From contig CAJNDS010002390.1 of assembly GCA_905221605.1 (NCBI GenBank), positions 32,501 to 75,638 on the forward strand: a stretch of 43,138 nt of DNA, read 5' to 3'. The notes below the pieces were generated by a model that worked only from the letters and a program-made list of their open reading frames with translations, was not told the origin of the DNA and made no database searches. This document shows, one piece after another, positions 9,346-21,300 of this stretch (position 1 is its first letter; each line of letters begins with the position of its first letter). The stretch is from Symbiodinium natans. Lineage: Eukaryota; Sar; Dinophyceae; Suessiales; Symbiodiniaceae. The position numbers were made by a program, and so were the translations under genes.

Positions 9346-12300
9346 CTGCCAAAGAGTGGGGCATCGTTTAGTGTTTAGGCTTTAGGGTTAGGGCTTAGGG
9401 TTTCAGGGCTTAGGCTTCTAGGGTGTTAGGGTTTAGGGTTTTAGGGCTTAGGGCTTAGGGTTTTCGAGTTTAGGCTATAGGGTTTTAGGGGTTAAGGGCT
9501 TAGGGTTTTAGGTTTTAGGGTCATAGGGTTTTAGGGTTTAGGGGTTAGAGCTTAGGGTTTAGGGTTTAGGGTGTTCGGGCTTTCGGGTTTCGGGCTTAGG
9601 GCGCGCGAACTGAGTGCAGGTCGGCCCAGCCTGCCCAACCGGCACGTCCTGCAGGCTTCCAGGGGGGAATCGAGGCTGGTTACCCCATGGTCCCCTACAC
9701 CCCATAAGGGGGACTCCTGCAAAACGGAACCCTAAACCCTGAACCCTAAACCCTAAACCCTAAAGCCTAAACCCTAGACCCTCAACCCTGACCCCTAAAC
9801 CCTGCCCGTATGGACCAGAAGCACCTCTGCCTCTGCCCTTCTCAGAACCCTTGAAGGCGAGCGGAGGCGACTAAACCCTAAACCCTAAACCCTAAACCCT
9901 AAACCCTAAACCCTAAACCCTAAACCCTAAACCCTTGCTTTTGAGACCACGCTGGCTGCTGCACAAGTAGTGGGCCGGAGCCCATGTCTCAGTGGTGGAG
10001 CTTCAGCCGGGACACCTGGTGCACCTCAACACCAAGGGCTCAGGATTTTAAAGATTCCAGGCGATGGTGTAAGATGCTTAGCAGCACCCTAATAAACCCT
10101 AAACCCTAAACCTAGTACGGCGATCGCCTATAATGAGAAATCATTCCAAACACAAAATTAGACCTGACCAAGGTTCCACTAATACGGGGTCTAAGAAACC
10201 CACCCTCCCCGGCCCCGTGTCCTGCACCTCCAGCCCTCCAGCCAAGGCAGCCCCTTCCTAAACCGTAAACCGTAAACCGTAAATCGTAAACCGTAAACCC
10301 CAAACCCTAAGCCCTAAACCTAAACCCTTAGCTCTCCCTCCAGCACTCAAGCACAGCCCTCCAGCTCCCTCCAGCCGAGCTGCGCGTTTGGGCTGGGTTG
10401 AGGTCAAGTGTTAAAATTATTTCCAGACCCTGCGCCTATCTCATACGTGTTGTTCCCGAAAGGTTAACAAAAAGGTCTCATCCAATGAACGCCCATTTCT
10501 TATTGAATGTATTCACTGTACTTAAGAATCTGCTTGGAGCACTGATGCGGGCTGAGGACCCGAAGAGCTGATGGCAAGTGCCCGTCGGAACTAGCGTCGT
10601 CTTCCCTTATTAAGGTTTGCGGTTCAGGGTTTAGGGTTTAAGGTGTGGGAATTAGAGCTTAGGGCAGGGTTCCTTCCCTTCACAACCCTGTGCTCTTAAA
10701 AAACTTTGCAAAGAACCCAACCCCGCCCCACAACTCCCCCTAAACCCACACTCCGAGCATAAAACCCTAAGCTCTAAACCCTAAACCCCACACCCTAAAC
10801 CCTAAACCCTAAACCCTAAACCCTAAACCCTAAACCCTAAACCCTAAACCCTAAACGGCCTGGGGGGGCCCGACCATGTTGGGAGCTCCCGGCACCATGA
10901 GTGGGCTGGCTGGGGCACGGAGCACACAGCAGCCGACCTTCCAGGTTGTTTAGAAGGTTCATGGGTTTAGGGTTTAGGGTTTAGGGTTTAGGGTTTAGGG
11001 TTAGGGTTTGGGGTTTGGGGTTTAGGGTTTGGGGTTTAGGGTTATAAACCCTATACACCCCATAAACCCTAAAAACCCTAAACCCAAAACCCTAAAACCC
11101 TAAACCCTCCACGCTAGGCCACTAGGATCTCTGATCCTGGCCTGCGGCGAGGACGCGCGTGGGGCCAGGACAGGCGAGGGCAGCGTGTTGCGCATTGGCA
11201 TGGGGGGCCTTGCGATTCTGTTTAGGGTTTAGGGTTTAAGGGGTTTAGGGTTTAGGGTTTCGGGTTTGGGGTTTAGGGTTTCGGGTTTCGGGGGTTTAGG
11301 GTTTAGCCCTTGAGGATTTAGGGCTTAGATTCAGGAAATTTCGGGCTTTAACTTTAGGTGGTCTATAGTCAGGGTACAGGGCTTGGGTTTCGGAACTTGG
11401 GACTTCTTAATCTTGAGGATCGTTTCGGGCTGGGTCTACCCAACACAAGAGTAAGCTCTACAACCCCTTAAAACAAGACTGGGTGCTGGGTAATTTGGAG
11501 GTGAGGGTAGCTGGTGTAGGAGGCTCAGGGAACCCTAAACCCTAAACCCTAAACCCCAAACCCCAAACCCTAAACCCTAAACCCTAGCCCTAAACCCTAA
11601 ACCCTAAAGCCGAAACCCGAGCCTGCATGCCAAGCCCGGCGTCACCGGCTCATAGCTGAGGACGGGCGCCTTTAACTCACGTGATTGAGGGGGCTTCAAG
11701 AGTTTGGGAATTAGGGTTTAGGGTTTAGAGTTTAGAGGTTAGGGTTTAGGGTTTAGGAGGGGGGGGGGGGGGGGGGGGCAGTGGAGGGCTGCGTAGAACA
11801 CGTCCTCCCACATTCCGAACTCAGACTAGGCATCCGGATTTCACGGGTAGCCTCTATCAGTTACAAAGCCCTTATCGCATGTCATGATATGTTCCCTGGT
11901 TGGCCTTGAAGAAGGACAGAAAAGCACAACGCCCGGCCACCCGATTTCCCGAGATTCCAAGCGCTTATCTCTTAGGGTTTGCGATCTCAGGATGTCGGGC
12001 TTAGGGTTCAGGATTGCGGGTTTAAAGCTTTAGGAAGTACTTAGTTGTCCAGTAACCTGGGGGAATTGAAGGTTAACCTTAGGATTTTGTAGGGAGGTTG
12101 GTTTTGGCCCGTTGGTTTTGGCCCCTAGTTGAAGGTTCATGGGTACCTATAAGTAGGGTTCCAAGTACCCTAAATCAGGCTAGAAGCAGCTAGGACTACA
12201 GTGACCTTACTTCTAGTTAACCCCACTTATACCTACCCATGAACCTCCAAATAAATGGGTGCAGGCGACCTGAAGCGGGGGCGCCTTCACTGCTGCCGCC

Positions 12301-15300
12301 ACAGGAGCCTGGGAAGTGTACAGGGTTTAGGGTTTAGGGTTTAGGGTTTAGGGTTTAGGGTTTAGGGCTTAGGGCTTAGGGGCTAGGGGTTATGGCTTAG
12401 GGTTTAGGGTTAAAGCCCAAAACCTAAACCCTGCTGGCTAAAAGCCGAACTCCCCAAAACCACGCACTACGGGCTCGGGTGCCTTAGCCCCAACCCTAAA
12501 CCCTAAACCCTAAACCCTAAACCCCAAACCCTAAACCCCAAACCCCAAACCCTAAACCCTAAACCCTAAACCCCAAACCCTAAACCCCAAACCCTAAACC
12601 CTAAACCCCAAACCCTAAACCCTAAACCCTAAGCCCTAAACCCTAAGGTTTGGTGGCTTTGTTAGTTGGCTTCTAGGGTTTTTGCAGGCAACCTTGGAGA
12701 TCCTTTGAGCGCCTCACGTACGGTCTGGTGAAGGGTTTAGGGTTTGGGGTTTAGGGTTTGGGGTTTAGGGTTTACGGTTTGGGGTTTAAGCTAGGCTGGG
12801 CCCTACCAACCCTAAACCCTCAACCCGAAACCCTACACCCTAAACCCTAAACCCTGAACCCCAAAACTTCTCCAGGGCCAGGCACTCCCATCACCTGCAC
12901 CAGCGGCGCCGCCCGAGCGGGCGCTGGAGCCGGGTGAGCCGGGAACCCAAAAGCCCAACCTGCGAAGAGGGCTTGGGGCTTAGGGTTTGGGGTTTGGGGT
13001 TTAGGGTTTAGGGTTTAGGGTTTAGGGTTTAGGGTTTAGGGTTTAGGGTTTAGGGGGACTGAGAGCGTAGGGCTTCGGATCTAGAAGTGATATCAAACTC
13101 ACGGATTCTGGTACCCGAACCTTAAACCACACCAGCGAACGGCGGCAGTGTATAAGTAAGCATCGAGGTACACCCAAAACCCCAACAACCCTAAATGGCT
13201 TACCTACTTCATGGTTGGGATAGTATTAAAGACTCAAATCTCTATTCTTCACTGAGTTTAAGTACTCTTAAAAATCCAAAATGCTGCCCCACTATGACAA
13301 AGTTAATGTTGGGAGGTGTAGCCCTAAACCCTACGCGCTAGACCCTAAACCCTAAACCCTAATAACCCTAAACCCTAATAACCCTAATAACCCTGAACCC
13401 TAAACCCTAAACCCTAAACCCTTAGGGCTGGGATTAGAAGTGCTTTGCAGCACACGGCTGCCCAGGCCTTCAGAGGCCTTCCCCCCGAAACCCCAAACCC
13501 AAAACGATTTAGGGGTTTAGGGTTTAGGGTTTAGGGTTTGGGGTGTAGGGTTTGGGGTTTAGGGTTTGGGGTTTCGGGTTTCTAGTTCATGGTTGGGAGA
13601 GCATTGAAAATTTGAATGTCTATTCCTTGTTGAGTTTAAGTACCCTTAAAAGTGGCAAAAAGTTACCCCCCCCCACTATGACAAAGAATTAGGGTTTGGC
13701 TTTTGAAAATGAAAAAGTCACCAATAAAGAAAACAGTCTCAATACCATTTTATGGCAAGCTCATGCAGGTTGGCCCTGACAACCCTTCGCAAAAATTGCC
13801 CGACGTGTAATGCTCTTGATCCCAAAGCGGGAAACACACTAAATGTCCAAAGGTTCCTAAGCCCTAAACCCTCTCCAAAACTTCAACTGTTGACCCTCTT
13901 CCACACAACAAGGCAACATGTAAAATAACCGCAGGTCCTGAACCCTAAACCCTAGAACCCAGAACCCTAAACCCTAAACCCTAAACCCGAAACCCTAAAC
14001 CCTAAACCCTAAACCCTAAACCCTAAACCCAGCAGCTTCACAGCAAAGCCTCCGACTTGTGGCTCGGCAGAAGCGGAGCGCGGCAAGCCCAGAGGTGGTG
14101 CTTGCCGCGGAGGCCGAAGGGAGGGAGGAGGGGTTTAGGGTTTAGGGTTTAGGGTTTAGGGTTTAGGATTTAGGGTCTAGGGTTTAGGGTTTAGGGTTTA
14201 GGGTTTGGGGTTTGGGGTTTGGGGTTTGGGGTTTAGGGTTTCGGGTTTCGGGCTTCGGGTTTAGGGTTTAGGTTGCTCAGGCGTTATTTTGTTTAAAGCT
14301 TTGCGGGCTAAAGACGTGAGCGCAGCTCCCCTCTAAGGGCAGAGCACGAAGCGCAAAGTCGAAAAGGCACCAACTCCACAAACACCAGACGCCCTAATAT
14401 AGGGGCCTCAATAATGAGAACAGGGTTTTGAGTTCAGGGTTCAGGGTTTAGGGTTTATGGCTACTATAGGGGCCTTAACCATTCGAATGGGGTTTTGGGG
14501 GGGGGGGGGGGGGTTGTTATAGTATGATTATAAAGGCGCCCTAGAAGGGAATTTTATTAGCAATTATTCCGAACCCTATATTAAGCCCTAAAACCTGCCC
14601 TAAACTCCACATCGTAAACCCTATCGTGCCCAGTCAGCTCCGAGACACGTGTGGTCCTGTTCGGCGTTGGCGACGCACCTGCTCAGCCCTATACCCTAAA
14701 CCCGAAACCCTATAAACCCTACTTGCAGGTTCGTGGTTGTTATAAACCCAATCGTAGCTGTATTTATCACTCAACGACAACCATATTCGGGTACTTAAGG
14801 GACATAACTGGGTTAGTGGGTCGTAAATACCCTGAAACCTAGACCCAGACACTTGGGTCGTTCTCTGAACAGGGTCCTTTTTGGGTACTTCTTATAATTA
14901 AGTGTGCCGTACTAGATGTACGCAAAGGACCCAAAAGGGACCCTAATTTAGAGATCTACCCACTTCGAGGTTTTGCCTTAAGCATCAGGGCTTGTAAGGC
15001 CCTAAAACCTTCAGACCTAAACCTTCGACCCGGAGCGCTCACAGCGTTGAGGATTCCGAGATGCAAGGGGGCTTTAGGCAGCTTAAACGCCTAGACTAAC
15101 TTGATTCTAGGAAGGTTCCGGCAACTGTCAGGAAGTATCGTTTGGGAGGAATTTAGGGCTTGGGGTTCTCCCATCTTCCCCCTAAAACCTGAACCCTCAG
15201 GTCCTTAAACCCCCCCCACCCCCAAAGCCCAAACAGCGTCTCCTGACTCCTGCTTCAGAGAAATGGGAACTGGGAGCAACAGCATGTTAGGGCTTAGGCG

Positions 15301-18300
15301 CTTTTCGGGTTTAGGGCGGTAGGGGTTTAGGGTTTAGGGCGATGAGGAGGATTACAGGGTTTAGGGGGTTTAGGGGGTTTAAGGGGTTTAAGGGGTTTAA
15401 GGGGTTTAGGGGGCTTGGGGCTCAAATATTGGGCTTGGTTCAACCCCAAACCCCAAGCCCTTCCGGACTTTGCGCGCGCGCCAAGCTATTCAGGCCTCTG
15501 ACGACAGCAATCAGGCCCCGCTTACGCCCGCAGTTGGCGCAGAAGTTGGCCCCCGCCGGGAAGGGTGCACCTCGCAGCGGTGGCTGTTCACTTCGGGGTT
15601 TAGAGCTTAAGAACTTCAGGGTTTCCCTAAACCCTAAACCCTAAACCCTAAACCCTAAACCCTAAACCCTAAACCCTAAACCCTTGAGAGGGTTTACAAG
15701 TGTGGTTTAGGGGTTCGAGACTCTAGGGTTGGAATGCGTAGCAGGATGGTTATAGACTCTAGGAGGGTTTACACCGGCTGCACCCCGACCGAAACATCAC
15801 TCTCCTGACGCGGCTTAAGATTTAGGGTTTAGGGTTTAGGGTTTAGGGTTTAGGGTTTAGGGTTTAGGGTTTAGGGTTTAAGGTTTAGGGTAAGCTCCAG
15901 CGCAGGAGCACCGCAGCTCAGGCAGGAGGTGGTCTGCAAGGTTTGCGCAGGATAGGGCACCTTGGATGCACGTGCTTCTACTATAGGGGCCTTCATAAAT
16001 AGAAAAGGGCTTTTGGGGGGGGATGCGATAGTATACTTCTGAAGGCACCTTAAGAAAATACGATTAGGAATTTTCCCGACCCCTAATATTGGATCCCTTT
16101 TCCATCGCCTCTTGCGAGGGGCCGATAGCTGACGAAACGCTGGAACCGAAACCCCCCAGACGTCTCCCAAAACAAGGCACTGCGATTGGGGGGAGTCTAC
16201 TTGGGGCGTCATGGGTAGTTCTGGGGCCACACATACGAAGACATCGTAATGGCTATAGCTGCTTTTGACCCGACCCCCCTGCCCCGCAACTTCCGTTATC
16301 TGAACCCTTGAATCCTAAACCCTAAACCCCGAACCCTAAACCCTAAACCCTAAACCTAACCCCGAACCCTAAACCCTAAACCCTAAACCCTAAACCCTAA
16401 ACCTGCTCTCTGCATCCAGACGTCAGGTACTCGACCTATCGGACCTATCGGCACCACCGGGCCCTCCACAGCCTGGCAAAGTTGTGCAGAGTTGAGTGAA
16501 GGTTTAGGGTTTAGGGTTTAGGGCTTAGGGTTTAGGGTTTAGGGTTTAGGGTTTAGGGTTTAGGGTTTAGGGTTTAGGGTTTAGGGTTTAGGGTTTAGGG
16601 TTTAGGGTTTAGGGTTTAGGGTTAGGTTTAGGGTTTAGGGTTTAGGGTTTAGGGTTTAGGGTTTAGGGTTTAGGGTTTAGGGTTTAGGGTTTAGGGTTTA
16701 GGGTTTAGGGTTTAGGGTTTAGGGTTTAGGGTTTAGGGTTTAGGGTTTAGGGTTTAGGGTTTAGGGTTTGGGGGAAAGCGCCTGCTTTCTTGGAGACGAA
16801 AGGCCAGCCCAAGCGGCTGAAGTATGATCTATATGGCGCACCTAGGATTCTCAGAGAGTCACCATAAGCCCGAAGCCCTGCACTCTAAACCCTAAACCCT
16901 AAACCCTAAACAGGCCCTAAACCCTAAACCCTAAACCCTAAACCCTAAACCGCCTGCAGGACCCGTGGTGGGATGCCGGGAGCCGCGGGCAGCTTCGCTG
17001 GCCCCTGGGAGCTGGATCGTGCTTTTTCACTTGACGAAACCCAAGAGGAACCTAGAAGTAGTTTAGGGTTTAGGGTTTAGGGTTTAGGGTTTAGGGTTTA
17101 GGGTTTAGGGTTTAGGGTTTAGGGTTTAGGGTTTAGGGTTTAGGGCTTAGGGTTTAGGGTTCGGGGTTAAGGGTTCGGGGTTAAGGGTTCAGGGTTTATA
17201 GGGTTTAGGGTTTAGGTGCCCAAGAGTAACCAGGAAAGGTGCCCTTTTTGGGCTCAAAGGGGCTTATACAGCAGCCTAAGCCCAAACAAAGGGGAATAAG
17301 CTCCGGGTCCTAGTTAAGCCGGTTTCGGGTTTCCGGTAGGCTTTGGGTTTATGATGTGGGTTTAGGGTATGGGGTCTGGGGTAAGGGTCTATGGGCACAG
17401 GGCATTGTGGGCGCTTGGAGGTTTGGGTTACAGGTGGGCAAGGCAACGGCCCGAGGCCCGAAACCCCAGTTTGGGGCTTCGGAATTTAGGGGTTAATCTT
17501 GAACCCTAAGCCCTCACCCAAAACCCTAAGCCCTAAACCCCAAACCCCAAACCCTATTACAGGGGCCTTAATATTTGGAATAGGGTTTTAGGGGTTATGT
17601 TCAATAAAATTACCAAAGGGACCATGAGGGAATATTATTCGCAATTATTCCGACCGCTATATTACAACCCCAGAACCCCAAACCCTCGCCTTAAACCCTA
17701 AACCCTAAACCCCAAACCCTAAACCCCAAACCCGAAACCCTAAAACCTAAACCCTAAACCCTAAACCCCAAACCCGAAACCCTAAAACCTAAACCCTAAA
17801 CCCCAAAACCGAAACCCTAAAACATAAACCCTAAACCCCAAACCCGAAACCCTAAAACATAAACCCTAAACCCCAAACCCGAAACCCCAAAACCTAAACC
17901 CTAAACCCCAAACCCGAAACCCCAAAACCTAAACCCTAAACCCCAAACCCGAAACCCCAAAACCTAAACCCTAAACCCCAAACCCCAAACCCTAAACCCC
18001 AAACCCTGCACCCACAGAGGCGCCCATGAAGCCCACGAGCCGGGCCTCCGCAGCTGCATCGCTCTCGCCCGGCCTGCGGGTGGGCTCCATTCGGGTGTGC
18101 GTTCTCTTCCCTATATGCTTCGGGTTTGGGGTTTAGGGTTTGGGGTTTGGGGTTTCGGGTTTAGGGTTTAGGGTTTAGGGTTTGGGGTGTGGGGTTTGGG
18201 GTTTGGGGTTTAGGGTTTAGGGTTCAGGGTTTAGGATTCAGGGATCGCATGTGTTGCCTTTCGCTGCCTGCCTGGGATGTTGAGCATCATCAGTCGGCGC

Positions 18301-21300
18301 CTCCGCCGCCTGCTCTAAAGCAGCCAGGCGCTTGATTTGGGCGTAAGGTTTTGCCAGACACCCGATTTGAAGGTTCTTGGGTAGTTGTAAGTGGAGTTAG
18401 AAGCACCCCCAGTAAGGTTACAACCAGGTATAACTATCGTTACCTTACCTTTCCCCCACTTATAACTACCCATGACCCTCCAAGTAAACCTGCTTGAAGA
18501 CTGTGGGGAGTGTTCGTTTTGGGCTTAGTCCCTCCAAAGACACTTGGGTTTACTTAGGGTGTAGGCTTTTTGGTTCTGGATCAAGATCGTGTACACCTTG
18601 AAACCAGAAAACCCCCGAAACCCTGAACCCTAAACCCGAAACCCTAAACTCGAAACCCTAAACCCAAAACCCTAAAAACCTGCTCTTGCGCCTTTTCATC
18701 TTTGTGAGCCTCCTGCCGACTGCGCTGCAGCAGCTTGGCCCACCTTGTAGACGCAAGGAGGGAGAGGGCCGGATGCCATCTCTCTGGGGAAAGGGGGGGT
18801 GTTAGGGTTTAGGGTTTAGGGTTTAGGGTTTAGGGTTTAGGGCTTAGGGTTTAGGGTTTAGGGTTCGGCGCAACCTTGCCGTCTCTTTCTTGGGAAGCAG
18901 GGTTTAGGGTTTAGGGTTTAGGGTTTAGGGTTTAGGGTTTAGGGTTTAGGGTTTAGGGTTTAGGGTTTAGGGTTTAGGGTTTAGGGTTTAGGGTTTAGGG
19001 TGGTGGATGGGCATCGCCACATCACCCTAGGCCTTTGCAAGCCCCTGAGCTCGAATAGCTGAAGCCTGACGGGGGTGATTCTTGACGGAGGTTGGGTTTG
19101 GGTTCCTTTTAAGGTTTAGGGTGAGCTTTTTTCAGGTTCAAGGTAGGGCTTCTTAAGGTTTAGGGTACCCTAAACCCTAAACCCTAAACCCTAAACCCTA
19201 AACCCTAAACCCTAAACCCTAAACCCTAAACCCTATACCCTAAATACACCCTATACCCTAACACAACGAGGGCCTGAGGGTGAGAGGGACTTTGGCAAAG
19301 CTCTCGCGGGTGTCGGCCGGCTGCTCCGAACCACTGGCTAGGGTTTAGGGTTTAGGGTTTAGGGTTTAGGGTTTAGGGTTTAGGGTTTCGGGTTTCGGGT
19401 TTAGGGTTTAGGGTTTAGGGTTTAGGGTTTAGGGTTTAGGGTTTAGGGTTTAGGGTTTAGGGTGTAGGGTGTAGGGGGTTTAGGTGTAGGGGTTTAGGGT
19501 TTAGGGTTTGGGGTTGGGGTTTAGGGTTAGGGTTTAGGGTTTAGGGTTTATGGTTTAGGGTTTAGGGTTCAGGGTTCAGGGTTCAGGGTTTAAGGTTTAG
19601 GGTTTAGGGTTTAGGGTTTAGGGTTTCGGGCTTAGGGCTCGGGCTTAAGGTACTGAGAGGCTGGGCTTCGGACCAAGTAAACGGAGACATATCCATTGCA
19701 GCCACTAAGTCGATGTCATCGCTCCTGCGACGCGATCGCGCCTACGACGCTTTGATTGAAAAAAGATAGATGCCTTCATTCAGAGTCATGAACCTGATAT
19801 CACATCGTTCATGGTAGATTCCTATTAACCCTCAACCCTAAACCCTAAACCCTAAAAAGGGTGTGTTGGGCTCCCTGCGTCAACACAGCAGGATCCAGGT
19901 CGGTGTCACGACAGTTTTTTTGGTACTAAAGGTGATGAACACACGTGTGAACGTAAAGACACACCACTTGCCCCCCAAGAACACAAGCACAAACAACTGC
20001 CCCAACGCTTACTGTTGGTTAGTAGGGAATTGGGGAATAAGGTACCCCATATAAGTCCCTTAAGGGTATTTTTAGAGCCCTAATTCCCTCGTTCCCTGCT
20101 AACCAACAGGAAGAACGTCCTGAACTCTAAATCACGCCAAATCCTAAGCCCTAAGCCCTTTGCGCCTAAATCATGAGGAGCCAAGCGCTGGTTTAAAGGT
20201 CCAGCTTGAAGGGTTTAGGGTTTAGGGTTGAGGGTTTAGGGTGAAGGGTTTAGGGTGTAGTCAAACAGGACCAGCCCTGCAACTACAGCAGATCGTTCCT
20301 TTATTGGGAATCTCGTCATATCTTGAAGCCCTGACCTGCAGGCTTTTCCCTATACTCCCCCTGGAACCTTAATACAAAATTCATTTTAAATGTTCCCTTG
20401 GGCTTTTTTGATAAATACCAATAAGACCAATTCCAAACGGGGCTATAGTTCCGAACAGCACACAAAACGCGACCTCGATTTCTTCTTGGGAACCAACCTT
20501 ACGCAGGCGCTTACAATGTAGGGTTGTTCGGCTCCATCTGGGTTTAGGGTTTAACCTACTAAATCCAAACCCCAAAACCCTAAACCCTAAATCCGAAATC
20601 CAAAACCCTAAACCCAACACGCTAGACCTTACGCTACACACCCTAAACCCCAAACCCTAAACCCTCAACCCCTAAACTCTAAACCCTGAACCCTAATTAC
20701 CACAGAGCCTCCGCGAATGCGTTGGTGAGGAGGACTTGGTGCGCCGTGTCGTGGCCGTGGGCCTTTCTCCGAGCATTGGGTTCTAGGGTTTTGGATTTAG
20801 GGTTCAAAGTATGGGCGCTTGATTTGCCCTTAATTTGGGTCCCTTGTTCCATAATCTTGAAAAACACTATATAATGAGAGCCATCAGGCAGCTAAGATAC
20901 CTTGAAAGTAGGGTTTCTGGTTTAGGGTTTAGGGCTTAGGGTTTATGTATGGGGGGGCGGGGGGGGCTCAAACGTTGAGTTCATATGCATACTCCTGAAG
21001 TCGGGGAATTTGTCTTGGGCTCTTTGGGAAGACAGAGCTTTGGGGTGTAGGCTTGGCCGTGGGAGGCTTTGCGGCTTAAGGCCGCACAGTCTGGGGTTAA
21101 AGGTTCAGGGCTTCAGGCTTCAGGGTTTAGGGTTTAGGGTTTAGGGTTTAGGGTTTAGTAGGGTTAGGGATAAGTAGGGCTATACGTACCCTCTACCCCA
21201 CTCCTGGCGCCCCACATACTACTACCCCATGACCCCATGAACCTCCGAGTGGGTCTCTCTGTGAAAGCGCCTTTCGGGCACCTAAGCCCAAGGCAGACAG

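Noticed and set aside
11126-11219. Plus-strand exon reading ILACGEDARGARTGEG
   Set aside because: Has AG and GTTTAG edges on the plus strand, but all motif-bearing neighbours are minus and the minus reading keeps phase.
15775-15813. Minus exon candidate PRQESDVSVGVQP
   Set aside because: Well-formed sites, but including it breaks the CLSCG/APFPAGANFC zinc-ribbon join.
18875-18888. 14-nt micro-exon with GCAAG/GTTGCG donor
   Set aside because: Its length shifts the frame between two strongly helical exons that join directly in phase.
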